Origin: an uncultured bacterium
GTDB taxonomy: Bacteria; Cyanobacteriota; Vampirovibrionia; Gastranaerophilales; Gastranaerophilaceae
Assembly (NCBI GenBank): GCA_949285255.1
Contig: CASDXV010000018.1
Coordinates: forward strand, 1-38,570
Length of the DNA: 38,570 bases
Direction: 5' to 3'
The notes beneath the pieces are model-generated. The model searched no databases, was not told where the DNA came from, and saw nothing but the letters and a program-made list of their open reading frames with translations. Both the position numbers and the translations under genes were made by a program. Below, one piece after another: positions 1-7,698 of the stretch (its first letter is position 1; each line of letters starts with the position of its first letter).

Positions 1-12
1 ATCAATTTACTC

Positions 13-74
13 GGGCGAAATTGGCTCTTGAGAGTCCTCATATCCTCGTTTTACTCGGATAGCACCACTCGCCC
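13..74 (-). ncRNA. Candidate structured RNA element (three-helix junction), unidentified
   Basis: Read leftward, GGGCGA (74-69) pairs with TCGCCC (18-13), enclosing two hairpins: TATCC/GGATA (61-57 with 45-41) and a GGACTC/GAGCC stem with a TCAA loop (37-23). This gives a compact three-way junction of about 62 nt. It lies just downstream of a plausible leftward promoter at 116-144, so it would be the leader of a gene beyond the left edge or a small RNA. I do not recognise it as a known riboswitch, ribozyme or tRNA. The helices are seen in the sequence. That it is an RNA element, and which strand is used, are inference. Confidence 0.35.
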
Positions 75-115
75 AAAATTAACTTATTTAATTATCAATA
101 AGCTTCAGTACCTTT

Positions 116-144
116 AATCTATCCAAAACAAAGCTCACAGTCAA
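116..144 (-). promoter_or_regulatory. Candidate sigma-70 type promoter, leftward
   Basis: On the minus strand TTGACT (144-139) is followed after exactly 17 bases by TAGATT (121-116). This matches 5/6 and 4/6 of the housekeeping consensus with ideal spacing. It sits immediately beyond the terminator of the rsmE-cca unit, where a new leftward transcript would be expected to begin, and reads into the structured element at 13-74. Confidence 0.4.
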
Positions 145-155
145 TACCTTGACAT

Positions 156-178
156 AAAAAAAACTCCCTTTCGGGAGT
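156..178 (-). terminator. Rho-independent terminator of the rsmE-cca unit
   Basis: On the minus strand a 6-bp stem ACTCCC/GGGAGT closed by a GAAA tetraloop is followed by seven T residues (162-156). It lies about 150 nt after the cca stop codon. The stretch 179-327 between it and that stop holds no gene I can support and is probably the 3' untranslated region. Confidence 0.85.
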
Positions 179-327
179 AATACTTTTTATAGGAAGGGAA
201 GGTTAGGAAGTTTGGTTAGTGTGTGTTTATAAAATTGGAGTTGCTTATTTGCTTTTTTAATTTGTTTATCTCTTACATATATATAAAGTATATCTCTTTT
301 ATAGAATTGCGTAATATTCTATTTTTG

Positions 328-1689
328 TTACATTTCTTTACAATATGTTTTAAAGTAGCTTATAACAAACTCCTTAGCCCCTTCCTTATCATAAACCGCA
401 CCCTCCAGCTGCGCCTCCTTAAGAGCATCTATAATCTCACCCAAAACAGGCGATTGTTTTATATTTAAAATTTCCATTATTTCTCTGCCGTCAAGCAACT
501 TTGGCATTGATACCAAAGTAGGCTTGATTTTGTTGTAAAAATCAAGCAATTTATCGAGGTTTTTAAGGTTTTCCTCAACCATTTCATCGCTCACCTGCGG
601 CCCTCTGGCACATAACCTGTCAGCGCGCGCAAGCTCAATTATATCTTCTACATATGGATGCAATTTCCTGACAAATCTTACTTTTGCCTTATCCTGCACA
701 TCTTTTGAACTCATAAGAGCCGAGGGATATATATGATTTTTTATCATTAAACTTACATAGTCAATTTGTTTTTTTGAAAACTTTAACTCCTTTAATATAG
801 GCTTAATCAGCTTTGAACCGACATCATCATGGCCTATAAAACGGTGTCTGCCATTTGGCTCAATTGTATGTGTTTTAGGTTTTCCTATATCATGACAAAA
901 AGCAGCAAGCCTTAATAGAGCATTATCAAGTCTTATTGTGCGCATAGTTTCAATTGAGTGATGAAACAAATCAAGATGATGGTGCGTATTTGGAGGGATT
1001 TTTTTTATCTCACTAACAAAAGGAAATATCTCCTTTAAAAGTCCGCACTCATCAGCGCAAATTAGGGCTTTAGCACAGTACTTACCGCTAAAAAGTTTAA
1101 TTAATTCCTGATTTATTCTCTCTTTGGCACAGTTATTTATAAGACCATGATTATTTTTTATAAAATTATATATATCGTCACCTGCAGAAAAATCATAAAG
1201 TGCGATAAACCTAAAAACCCTTAGCATTCTAAGCGGGTCATCAGCGAAATTACTAATATTGGCGCACTTTAGAATATTTTTTTCTAAATCGGAAATTCCT
1301 AAGCACGGGTCAAAAAAAGTTTCATCACAAAAACTGTAAAATATTGAATTCAGCGTAAAATCTCTTCTTTTAGCGTCAAGTTCAATGTTACCGTTCAATG
1401 CTTTTGATACATCAAAATAATTTTCTTTATCGTCAAGTACAACTCTATAAATTTCATTTTCTAAATCAAGCTCTATAAAAGTCCCATCAAGCTCTTTTGC
1501 AATTTTTTTTGCGAGCATACAGGAATCATTAAGACAGACAATATCTCTGTCGTACGATTCCAGCCCCAAAAATAAATCCCTTATATACCCGCCTACAAGC
1601 CAAGTTTTTTGTTGTTTTAAAATAGGCAGAATTTTTTTAATTTCTTTATCATTTTGAATTTTTTCTAAAACATAAGAGGTATTTTTCAT
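328..1689 (-). CDS. cca: tRNA nucleotidyltransferase / poly(A) polymerase family protein with HD domain
   Basis: The 453-aa protein belongs to the class II nucleotidyltransferase family, whose members add or repair the CCA end of tRNA in the cytoplasm; some add only part of it or poly(A). The head domain shows GG (33-34), RD (37-38) and the metal-binding pair D47/D49 in YDRDIV, then RRDFTLNSIF (108-117) and the ADDPLRMLRVFRF block (149-161) that follows the nucleotide-selecting region. An HD phosphohydrolase domain follows, with HHxLDLFHHS near 237 and H266-D267 in CHDIGKP, as in cyanobacterial and E. coli type enzymes. The start codon overlaps the rsmE stop as ATGA (1689-1686), so the two are translationally coupled. 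CCA-adding versus partial (A- or CC-adding) activity cannot be told from sequence. Confidence 0.9.
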   Translation of the reverse strand: MKNTSYVLEKIQNDKEIKKILPILKQQKTWLVGGYIRDLFLGLESYDRDIVCLNDSCMLAKKIAKELDGTFIELDLENEIYRVVLDDKENYFDVSKALNGNIELDAKRRDFTLNSIFYSFCDETFFDPCLGISDLEKNILKCANISNFADDPLRMLRVFRFIALYDFSAGDDIYNFIKNNHGLINNCAKERINQELIKLFSGKYCAKALICADECGLLKEIFPFVSEIKKIPPNTHHHLDLFHHSIETMRTIRLDNALLRLAAFCHDIGKPKTHTIEPNGRHRFIGHDDVGSKLIKPILKELKFSKKQIDYVSLMIKNHIYPSALMSSKDVQDKAKVRFVRKLHPYVEDIIELARADRLCARGPQVSDEMVEENLKNLDKLLDFYNKIKPTLVSMPKLLDGREIMEILNIKQSPVLGEIIDALKEAQLEGAVYDKEGAKEFVISYFKTYCKEM

Positions 1690-2411
1690 TTTAACCTCGT
1701 ATTTATTACACTAAGGCCCGCAACAACGGCATTTGGAGCTTTATATATTAAATCTCCAAGGCTTATAAGCTTATAATTATTTTCTTTAAAATAAGAAAAC
1801 TCTTCCTCGCTATATCCGCCCTCAGGGCCGACCAAAACATATATTTTTGAATTTAAATCTATATCTTTAATTGCCTCATCTAAGGAGCAATTTGCATATT
1901 TTTCGGCAAATACTATTATATTTTTTCTATCAACATTTGATAATACATTTTTTATGTCAGAAACATCACATACTTTTGCAAAATTTGCTCTTTCGCATTG
2001 TTTTGAAGTTTCATCCGATATTTTCTGCCACCTTTGCACTTTATCGGTGGTGTTTTTCTTTGATACTGCACAGTTATCGGTTATTACAGGGTATATAAAA
2101 TCTACCCCGCACTGAGTTGCGTTTGATATTAAAAGGCTCTGTGCATCAGGCTTTAGCACACTTTGCACAAGACAAAGTGAATATGGCAGCTTTCTTTTTG
2201 AGGGGTAGGATTTTAATACTCTTGCTTGCAAAATTTTTGTATCAGTTTTTACTACAGAGGTTTCATACTGTATTTCATTTTCGTCAATGAACTTCAAATC
2301 CTCGCCACATCTTACCCTTAGCGCGCTTACAAGATGTTTAAGAAGTTCTTTATCTTCTACTGTTAAAATGTCGTTTTTAATATCACTTGATTTTATAAAA
2401 AAATGAGGCAT
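1686..2411 (-). CDS. rsmE: 16S rRNA (uracil1498-N3)-methyltransferase
   Basis: The 241-aa protein is a SPOUT-fold RsmE, which methylates N3 of U1498 in 16S rRNA using SAM. The N-terminal PUA-like part starts MPHFFI, close to the usual MPRFFV. The SPOUT part has LVQSVLKPDAQSLLISNATQCGV (81-103), the SKQCERA block (136-142) and the SAM-binding knot loop LVGPEGG (193-199). Length is typical. It is first of a two-gene leftward unit, overlapping cca by ATGA. No Shine-Dalgarno is visible. A TTAAAAT box ends about 10 nt before the ATG, so the message may be leaderless or nearly so. Confidence 0.92.
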   Translation of the reverse strand: MPHFFIKSSDIKNDILTVEDKELLKHLVSALRVRCGEDLKFIDENEIQYETSVVKTDTKILQARVLKSYPSKRKLPYSLCLVQSVLKPDAQSLLISNATQCGVDFIYPVITDNCAVSKKNTTDKVQRWQKISDETSKQCERANFAKVCDVSDIKNVLSNVDRKNIIVFAEKYANCSLDEAIKDIDLNSKIYVLVGPEGGYSEEEFSYFKENNYKLISLGDLIYKAPNAVVAGLSVINTRLK

Positions 2412-2549
2412 AGCAAGGAAATTTTAACACAAAAATACATTTTTCTACACCATTTAGAGGATATTTAAAGTTTTGCCTTAAAGGGCTAAAAAGCCTGTAA
2501 CGAAAGGGTTTTAGGATATATCTGCAACTTTGGTATAAGAAAACCGAAC

Positions 2550-2576
2550 TAAAGTATAAAAAAATTTGTTCGTTAA
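2550..2576 (+). promoter_or_regulatory. Candidate flagellar (sigma-28 type) promoter for flagellin
   Basis: TAAA (2550-2553) is followed after 15 bases by TTCGTTAA (2569-2576). The sigma-28 consensus is TAAA-N15-GCCGATAA, so the upstream box is perfect and the downstream box matches 5 of 8. The implied start near 2583 would leave a leader of about 24 nt carrying the AGGAG ribosome site. Geometry is good; sequence match is partial. Confidence 0.35.
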
Positions 2577-2606
2577 TGTTTGTGTGGAAAAAATTAGGAG
2601 AGAAAA

Positions 2607-3533
2607 ATGGCAATTTCAGTAAACACAAACATCCCATCGTTAATTGCCCAAAACAGCCTTAACAAATCACTAAGTGCAATGGAAAAGGCTATGCAACAAC
2701 TTACAACGGGCTTAAGAATTAACAATGCCGGTGACGATGCGGCAGGACTTGTAATTTCAGAAAACATGAAAGTACAAATCAACGGTTCAAACAAAGCAAT
2801 GGACAACATCCAAGATGCACAAAACTTTGCAGCAGTAGCTGAAGGAGGTATGATTTCAATAGGTGACCACCTCCAAAGAATCAACGAATTGTTAATTCAA
2901 GGTGCAAACGACACAAACAGCACAGAGTCAAGAAAAGCAATTCTTGTTGAAGTAAAACAAAGACTTGAAGACATCAACGTAATTGCTCAATCAACTCAAT
3001 TCAACGGAAGAACAATGCTTGACGGTTCATTTGACCCAAATGACCCGGATAAACAATTCATTGTTCAAATCGGACCTTACTCAGACACTCAAAACGCAGA
3101 TGACCCGCTAAATACTCTGGACATCTCAGGAGCATTCACAGATTGTCACCTATCCACCCTTGGCATAGGCACAACTACTGACAGTGGTACATATGATGGT
3201 ATTCAGCTTCCTGCTGAACTTGACCCGGATGACCCTGCTTTTGACCCTACAGGGGACACTTTTAGAAACTATATGGATACAATTCAGGCAGCCGTCGGAA
3301 ATGTAACTGATGCAAGAGGTCTTTTGGGCGGGTATCTAAACAGAATGACATCGACTTATGACAACTTAACCATAACAGTTGAAAACCTAACTAACGCTAA
3401 AGGCAGAATTACAGATACAGATGTAGCTGAAGCAAGCTCTGAAATGATTAAACAGCAAATACTTGAACAAGTTTCAGGCTCTATGCTAACTCAAGCTAAC
3501 CAAATCCCATCTCTAGCTTTAAGCTTAATATAA
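2607..3533 (+). CDS. fliC: Flagellin, short form
   Basis: The 308-aa protein is the filament subunit, exported by the flagellar type III system without a Sec signal. The N-terminal D0/D1 helices (1-140) contain NTNIPSLIAQNSLNKSL, LTTGLRINNAGDDAAGL and FNGRTMLDGS. The C-terminal D1/D0 (about 225-308) contains DTDVAEASSEMIKQQIL and SMLTQANQIPSLALSLI. The middle is only about 85 residues, rich in Asp-Pro (DPNDPD, DDPLNT, DPDDPAFDPTGD), with one Cys near 171, so the outer D2/D3 domains are essentially absent. An AGGAG site lies 5 nt before the ATG. The gene has its own terminator. No other flagellar gene is in the window, which is common for flagellin loci. Confidence 0.95.
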   Translation: MAISVNTNIPSLIAQNSLNKSLSAMEKAMQQLTTGLRINNAGDDAAGLVISENMKVQINGSNKAMDNIQDAQNFAAVAEGGMISIGDHLQRINELLIQGANDTNSTESRKAILVEVKQRLEDINVIAQSTQFNGRTMLDGSFDPNDPDKQFIVQIGPYSDTQNADDPLNTLDISGAFTDCHLSTLGIGTTTDSGTYDGIQLPAELDPDDPAFDPTGDTFRNYMDTIQAAVGNVTDARGLLGGYLNRMTSTYDNLTITVENLTNAKGRITDTDVAEASSEMIKQQILEQVSGSMLTQANQIPSLALSLI

Positions 3534-3568
3534 CAAGAAATTGACCCTAATTTCTCTCCATAACACAC

Positions 3569-3613
3569 AAAAAGCACGTCTTGAGCCTTTTGGGGCATCA
3601 AGGTGTGCTTTTT
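3569..3613 (+). terminator. Rho-independent terminator of flagellin
   Basis: AAAAAGCAC-GT-CTTGA (3569-3584) pairs with TCAAG-GT-GTGCTTTTT (3598-3613) through two G-U pairs, with GCC/GGC inside. The long stem ends in a five-T tract 36 nt after the flagellin stop codon. Confidence 0.85.
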
Positions 3614-3692
3614 AACATTTCATAAAGATTATGTTAAGAGGGTATTATTTTGTGCTAACATTGTATTAAGTTAGTATCGGGAGAGAAAAAGT

Positions 3693-4817
3693 ATGATACC
3701 TATTATTGATTCAAAAAGACAATATGCTACAATCGGAGCAGAAGTTGAAAAAGAGGTTGTTGAAGTTTTAAGAAGCGGTTCATATATCTTAGGCAAACAT
3801 AATAAAGCCTTTGAAGAAGAAATCGCAAAGTTTTTAGGCTGCAGCCATGCAGTTGCGCTTAACAGCGGAACAGACGCATTGCACCTTGCGCTACGCGCCT
3901 TAGATATCGGTGCGGGAGATGAAGTAATAACCGTAGCCTTTACTTTTGTTGCAACAACAGAAGCCATAGTCATAGTCGGTGCAAAACCTGTATTTGTTGA
4001 TATTGACCCTGACACATTTAATATTGACGTTAATGAAATAGAATCTAAAATCACACCTAAAACAAAAGCAATATTACCTGTTCACCTGTACGGTCAACCC
4101 TGCAATATGGATGTGATTATGGACATTGCAAAAAGACATAATTTGTTTGTAATTGAAGATGCATGTCAGGCAATTGGCGCTGAATACAAAGGCAAAAAAG
4201 TAGGTACATTCGGCGATATCGGATGTTTTAGCTTCTATCCAACCAAAAACCTTGGCACAATGGGCGATGGCGGACTTATTTCAACAAATAGCGAATACCT
4301 GAAAAACAGAGTAATAGCACTTAGAAACCACGGCGGAGCAGTTCGCTACTATCACGATGAAATAGGCGTTAACTCAAGGTTAGATGAAGTTCAGGCAGCA
4401 ATTTTAAGAGTAAAACTAAGATACATTAACGAATGGAACAAAAAAAGACGCGAACATGCTGCTTTTTATAACGAACTTTTTAAAGACGCTAAAGACATTG
4501 AAACACCTAAAGAACTTGATAATACATATTGTGTTTATCACCAGTACACAGTTAAAATTCCTAACCGCGACGAGGTTCATAAACTTCTTCAGGAAAACGG
4601 TATCGGCGCTATGATATACTACCCCGTACCGTTGCATTTGCAAAAAGTGCACAGCTACTTAGGCTTAAAAGAAGGACTGCTTCCAAATACCGAAAAAAAT
4701 ACAAAGCTTGTTCTCTCACTGCCTATGTTCGCTGAGATTACCGAAGAAGAACAAAAAACAGTTGCAAAAACACTTATTGAATGTGTTGAAAAAGCAAAAA
4801 GTAAAGCAAGTGTTTAG
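3693..4817 (+). CDS. DegT/DnrJ/EryC1/StrS family PLP-dependent sugar aminotransferase
   Basis: The 374-aa protein is a fold-type I aminotransferase of the family that aminates keto sugars of nucleotide-sugar intermediates for surface glycans. Visible features are NSGTDALHLAL (57-67, phosphate binding), FTFVATTEAI (83-92), IEDACQAIGA (154-163) with D156 contacting the PLP pyridine nitrogen, the Schiff-base lysine K185 in SFYPTKNLG, and SRLDEVQAAIL near 229. GGGAGAG lies before the ATG. The overall sequence is closest in feel to WbpE/FdtB-like 3-aminotransferases, but the substrate cannot be assigned. It stands alone between two terminators just after flagellin, so a role in flagellin or LPS glycosylation is possible but unproven. 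Confidence 0.85.
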   Translation: MIPIIDSKRQYATIGAEVEKEVVEVLRSGSYILGKHNKAFEEEIAKFLGCSHAVALNSGTDALHLALRALDIGAGDEVITVAFTFVATTEAIVIVGAKPVFVDIDPDTFNIDVNEIESKITPKTKAILPVHLYGQPCNMDVIMDIAKRHNLFVIEDACQAIGAEYKGKKVGTFGDIGCFSFYPTKNLGTMGDGGLISTNSEYLKNRVIALRNHGGAVRYYHDEIGVNSRLDEVQAAILRVKLRYINEWNKKRREHAAFYNELFKDAKDIETPKELDNTYCVYHQYTVKIPNRDEVHKLLQENGIGAMIYYPVPLHLQKVHSYLGLKEGLLPNTEKNTKLVLSLPMFAEITEEEQKTVAKTLIECVEKAKSKASV

Positions 4818-4824
4818 ATAAACT

Positions 4825-4850
4825 AAAGCCGCCAATAAGGCGGCTTTTTT
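4825..4850 (+). terminator. Rho-independent terminator after the aminotransferase
   Basis: AAAGCCGCC (4825-4833) pairs perfectly with GGCGGCTTT (4839-4847) around a five-base loop and runs into six T residues. It lies 7 nt after the stop codon. Because As precede the stem it may also work for the converging activase gene that ends at 4863. Confidence 0.9.
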
Positions 4851-4862
4851 ATTCTTATTTTT

Positions 4863-5870
4863 TTAACCTATATCCCATCTGCCGCAAGTACCGCCCCAGC
4901 GAGCAATGAGGTTGCCTTTGACATCTGTTATCTTATGTGCTTCACCGGGTTTTAAAGGCTCAATATCCCCTTCAACAATGGATATAACTTCGCAGTTGTT
5001 TGAGCACCCATCACATGTGCAAGTAACGGAGTTAAAATGCATATCTTTTGTTTGCCAACCCTTAAATTTAGTGGGCTCATTTGTAAACTGGTGCTGCTCC
5101 ATAGCAAGCAAAGCTGCGCCTATTGCCCCCATTGTCTGATGATTAGGAGGTACTACAATCTCACATCCGAGCGCTTCTTGAAAAGCTTTAACCATGCCTT
5201 TGTTCGTTGCAACTCCACCTTGAAAAGTTACTATAGGTAATAACTCTTTACCCAAAGCAAGGTTAGAGAGGTAGTTTCTGACAAGCGCCTGACAAAGACC
5301 ATACAACAAGTCTTCCACCGGATAGCCAAGCTGCTGCTTGTGAATTAAGTCAGATTCGGCAAAAACACCACATCTGCCTGCTATTCTTGCAGGAGAAGTT
5401 GATTGAAGGGCAATTGAGCCAAAGTCTTCAATTTTTACATTTAATCTTCCTGCCTGCTGGTCTAGAAAACTTCCCGTGCCTGCAGCACAAACGGTATTCA
5501 TCGCAAAATCAGTCACGATACCGTCTCTTAAAATTATTATCTTACTGTCTTGTCCGCCGATTTCAAGAATTGTTTGAACCCCGGGGACAATAACTGAAGC
5601 AGCTACAGCGTGAGCCGTTATTTCATTTTTTATAACATCAGCACCAACAAGAGCACCTGCTAGGTTTCTACCGCTGCCTGTAGTACCCACTGAGCATACT
5701 TCATAATCACAAAGTGATTTTTTCAATAACTCGCTAAGCCCGCCTTGAACTGCTTTTACAGGCTGACCCGCAGTTCTTAACATGTAAGAATCTATGTATT
5801 TTCCATCTTCATCTATAACGGCCAGTTTTGTTGTAACCGAACCTACATCTATACCTAAATATACTTTCAT
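4863..5870 (-). CDS. 2-hydroxyacyl-CoA dehydratase activase (BadF/BadG/BcrA/BcrD ATPase family)
   Basis: This ASKHA-fold ATPase is of the HgdC/CoA_E_activ type, which drives one electron into 2-hydroxyacyl-CoA dehydratases or benzoyl-CoA reductases in anaerobes. From the preferred start MKVYLGIDVG it has 335 aa. It shows the phosphate-1 loop GIDVGSVTTK (6-15), TTGSGR (63-68), LEIGGQDSK (102-110), and the two cysteines C128 (NTVCAAGTG) and C167 (AGRCGVF) that hold the dimer-bridging 4Fe-4S cluster. A Cys-rich tail (CTCDGCSNNC, then GGTCGRW) resembles the segment after the ATPase domain in the long fused activases. The frame extends 10 codons upstream to 5900, but those residues are not family-like. 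No dehydratase subunit is adjacent, so the partner is unknown. Confidence 0.88.
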   Translation of the reverse strand: MKVYLGIDVGSVTTKLAVIDEDGKYIDSYMLRTAGQPVKAVQGGLSELLKKSLCDYEVCSVGTTGSGRNLAGALVGADVIKNEITAHAVAASVIVPGVQTILEIGGQDSKIIILRDGIVTDFAMNTVCAAGTGSFLDQQAGRLNVKIEDFGSIALQSTSPARIAGRCGVFAESDLIHKQQLGYPVEDLLYGLCQALVRNYLSNLALGKELLPIVTFQGGVATNKGMVKAFQEALGCEIVVPPNHQTMGAIGAALLAMEQHQFTNEPTKFKGWQTKDMHFNSVTCTCDGCSNNCEVISIVEGDIEPLKPGEAHKITDVKGNLIARWGGTCGRWDIG

Positions 5871-5904
5871 ACCAGCAATTCTAAAACAAACAAAAAACAA
5901 AATA

Positions 5905-5929
5905 AAGCGCCCTTTTAAATAGGGCGCTT
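5905..5929 (-). terminator. Rho-independent terminator of rubrerythrin
   Basis: AAGCGCCCT pairs perfectly with AGGGCGCTT (5929-5921 with 5913-5905) around a seven-base loop, followed leftward by a T-rich tail. It lies 5 nt past the rubrerythrin stop and separates it from the activase gene. Confidence 0.85.
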
Positions 5930-5933
5930 AAAA

Positions 5934-6518
5934 CTAGTAATTTTTTACAAAAAGTTCAAAATAGGCTCTTGGATGCAAACACGCAGGGCAAGCATAAGGC
6001 GCTTCAAAGCCTGTGTGCAGATAGCCGCATTTCCTGCATTTCCAAATAACCTCATCATCCCTTTTAAATACCAAATTGTTTTCTATATTTTCTCTTAGTG
6101 CCTTATACCTTTCCTCATGTGCTCTTTCAGCATGTACTATTGCTTCAAAGCATGCGCCAATTGATTCAAAACCCTCCTCACGAGCAATTCGGGCAAATTC
6201 AGGGTATATATAGGTATTTTCCTCATGTTCGCCGTTTATTGAATACTCAAGATTTGTTAGAGTGTCGCTTAATCCTATGGGATATGTGACATCAGAAAGC
6301 TCTATCGGGATATTATCCTCTCCTAAAAATTGAAAAAATCTCTTAGCGTGCATTTTTTCATTTTCTGCAGTTTCAAGAAATATCCCCCCTATCTGCCCGT
6401 AACCTTCTTCACGGGCAATTTTTGCATAATATGTGTAACGGTTTCTTGCCATAGCTTCACCCGCAAAAGCTTTCATAAGATTTTTTTGTGTTTTTGTTCC
6501 CTCTAATTCAGATGGCAT
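5934..6518 (-). CDS. rbr: Rubrerythrin
   Basis: The 194-aa protein is a cytoplasmic non-haem diiron peroxidase that reduces hydrogen peroxide in anaerobes using electrons from a rubredoxin-type centre. The ferritin-like part carries E21 (FAGEAMARNRY), ETAENEKMH (49-57, ExxH) and FEAIVHAERAH (124-134, ExxH) for the two irons. The C-terminal rubredoxin-like domain has C161/C164 (CRKCGY) and C177/C180 (CPACLHP). Length is standard. A strong AAGGAGG lies before the ATG. It is a single-gene unit with its own terminator. Peroxide control is common for this family, but I see no convincing PerR-type operator in 6519-6690. Confidence 0.95.
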   Translation of the reverse strand: MPSELEGTKTQKNLMKAFAGEAMARNRYTYYAKIAREEGYGQIGGIFLETAENEKMHAKRFFQFLGEDNIPIELSDVTYPIGLSDTLTNLEYSINGEHEENTYIYPEFARIAREEGFESIGACFEAIVHAERAHEERYKALRENIENNLVFKRDDEVIWKCRKCGYLHTGFEAPYACPACLHPRAYFELFVKNY

Positions 6519-6651
6519 TTTTACCTCCTTTTATTATTTTTAAAGAGGATAAACCATCATAACAACACAAACAATTACCCTTTAGGCAATAAAAAAGACT
6601 AAAAAATACCTTAATGTTTTTTAATAAAAATTTATAGCAATAGCAATTTTT

Positions 6652-6671
6652 TATAAAGTATATACTTTATA
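6652..6671. promoter_or_regulatory. 20-bp perfect palindrome upstream of the hydrolase pair
   Basis: TATAAAGTATATACTTTATA reads identically on both strands and ends 19 bp before the transglycosylase ATG, in the divergent region shared with rubrerythrin. It could be an operator, or AT-rich promoter DNA whose symmetry is accidental. A similar but imperfect ATATATAAAGTATATCTC occurs near 280-297. Confidence 0.35.
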
Positions 6672-6690
6672 TATATAAAGGAAAATAATT

Positions 6691-7650
6691 ATGTCAGTAA
6701 ATAAACCTGAATTATTGAATATCGTATCGAACAACGCAAATGCTACTACCCAGCAAACAAGTACAAACAACAATAACCAAGCGCAAAGCGCAACAGAGCA
6801 GAGTGAAGATGAGTATATGAGCCTTGATTTGAGCTCTATGGGAGTAGATGAACTTGGCACATTGCTTGAACAAAACCAAAAAAGCCAAGAGGAGCTATTA
6901 AAAGAACAATACGAAATTACTATAGCACAGATTCAAATGGAACTTGAAGAAGCAAGAAGAGAAAGAAACTCACTAAACCAAGAAATTCAAAACGCTGCAC
7001 TTAGTGAAGAAGGTGTTGATTCAAGTAATGCCTTTTCTCAAATAAGTGAAATTAATTCAAAAATAAGCAAACTAAATAATGAGCTCTTAAGTACCGTAAC
7101 ACAGTTCCAGATAGATATGCAAAAACTTGCAATTCAAGCACAACAAAGCGCACTTGAACTTCAATCGCTTGCAGCCGGTGTAGCAAGTACGGGCGGTTTA
7201 ACAACAACTAATGCAAGTAACACAACAACTTCAGGTAAAATAACATCAAATCTTGACGGTTCAACGGCACAAATTGATGCTTTAATTGAAAAATACGCTA
7301 ATGAAGCAGGACTAGACCCCAACTTTGTAAAAGCGGTAGTCAAGGCAGAATCAAGCTTTAACCCTAATGCGACATCATCATGCGGAGCACAAGGCCTAAT
7401 GCAATTAATGCCGTCAACTGCAAAAAGTTTAGGTGTAACAAACGCCTATGACCCTGAACAAAACATAAAAGGCGGAGTAAAATACCTTAAGCAAATGTAT
7501 GAAAAATTCGGAAGCTATGATTTAGCCCTTGCGGCATATAATGCAGGCCCCGGCGCAGTTCAAAAATACGGAGGTATCCCCCCGTATAGTGAAACACAAA
7601 ACTACGTTAAGAAAATAAATCAATATTGGAGCGAATACAAAAACGCTTAA
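6691..7650 (+). CDS. Lytic transglycosylase (SLT domain) with N-terminal coiled coil, no Sec signal
   Basis: In this 319-aa protein, residues 1-42 are Asn/Gln/Thr/Ser-rich and probably disordered. 55-160 is a heptad-rich coiled coil, and 165-190 a Thr/Ser linker. From 193 there is a Slt-type lysozyme-like domain: IDALIEKYANEAGLDP, catalytic E220 in VVKAESSFNP, GLMQLMP (235-241) and AAYNAGPGAV (281-290). Such enzymes cleave the MurNAc-GlcNAc bond to form 1,6-anhydroMurNAc. No signal peptide, lipobox or membrane segment is visible, so export through the flagellar or another dedicated route is likely, as for FlgJ/SltF-like rod-clearing enzymes; this is inference. It is followed after 48 bp by a second hydrolase of the same layout, with GGAAAG before that start. 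Confidence 0.88.
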   Translation: MSVNKPELLNIVSNNANATTQQTSTNNNNQAQSATEQSEDEYMSLDLSSMGVDELGTLLEQNQKSQEELLKEQYEITIAQIQMELEEARRERNSLNQEIQNAALSEEGVDSSNAFSQISEINSKISKLNNELLSTVTQFQIDMQKLAIQAQQSALELQSLAAGVASTGGLTTTNASNTTTSGKITSNLDGSTAQIDALIEKYANEAGLDPNFVKAVVKAESSFNPNATSSCGAQGLMQLMPSTAKSLGVTNAYDPEQNIKGGVKYLKQMYEKFGSYDLALAAYNAGPGAVQKYGGIPPYSETQNYVKKINQYWSEYKNA

Positions 7651-7698
7651 ACTAAAGAAAATTGAACAATTGCCGATAATTATAAAAAAGGAAAGAAA

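Noticed and set aside
223-468. 81-aa rightward ORF rich in Phe/Ile/Leu
   Set aside because: It overlaps the cca gene on the other strand, has no ribosome site and its composition is that expected of AT-rich antisense and untranslated DNA.
2383-2637. 84-aa leftward ORF before rsmE
   Set aside because: It spans the flagellin promoter and start region antisense to them, lacks a ribosome site and resembles no protein family.
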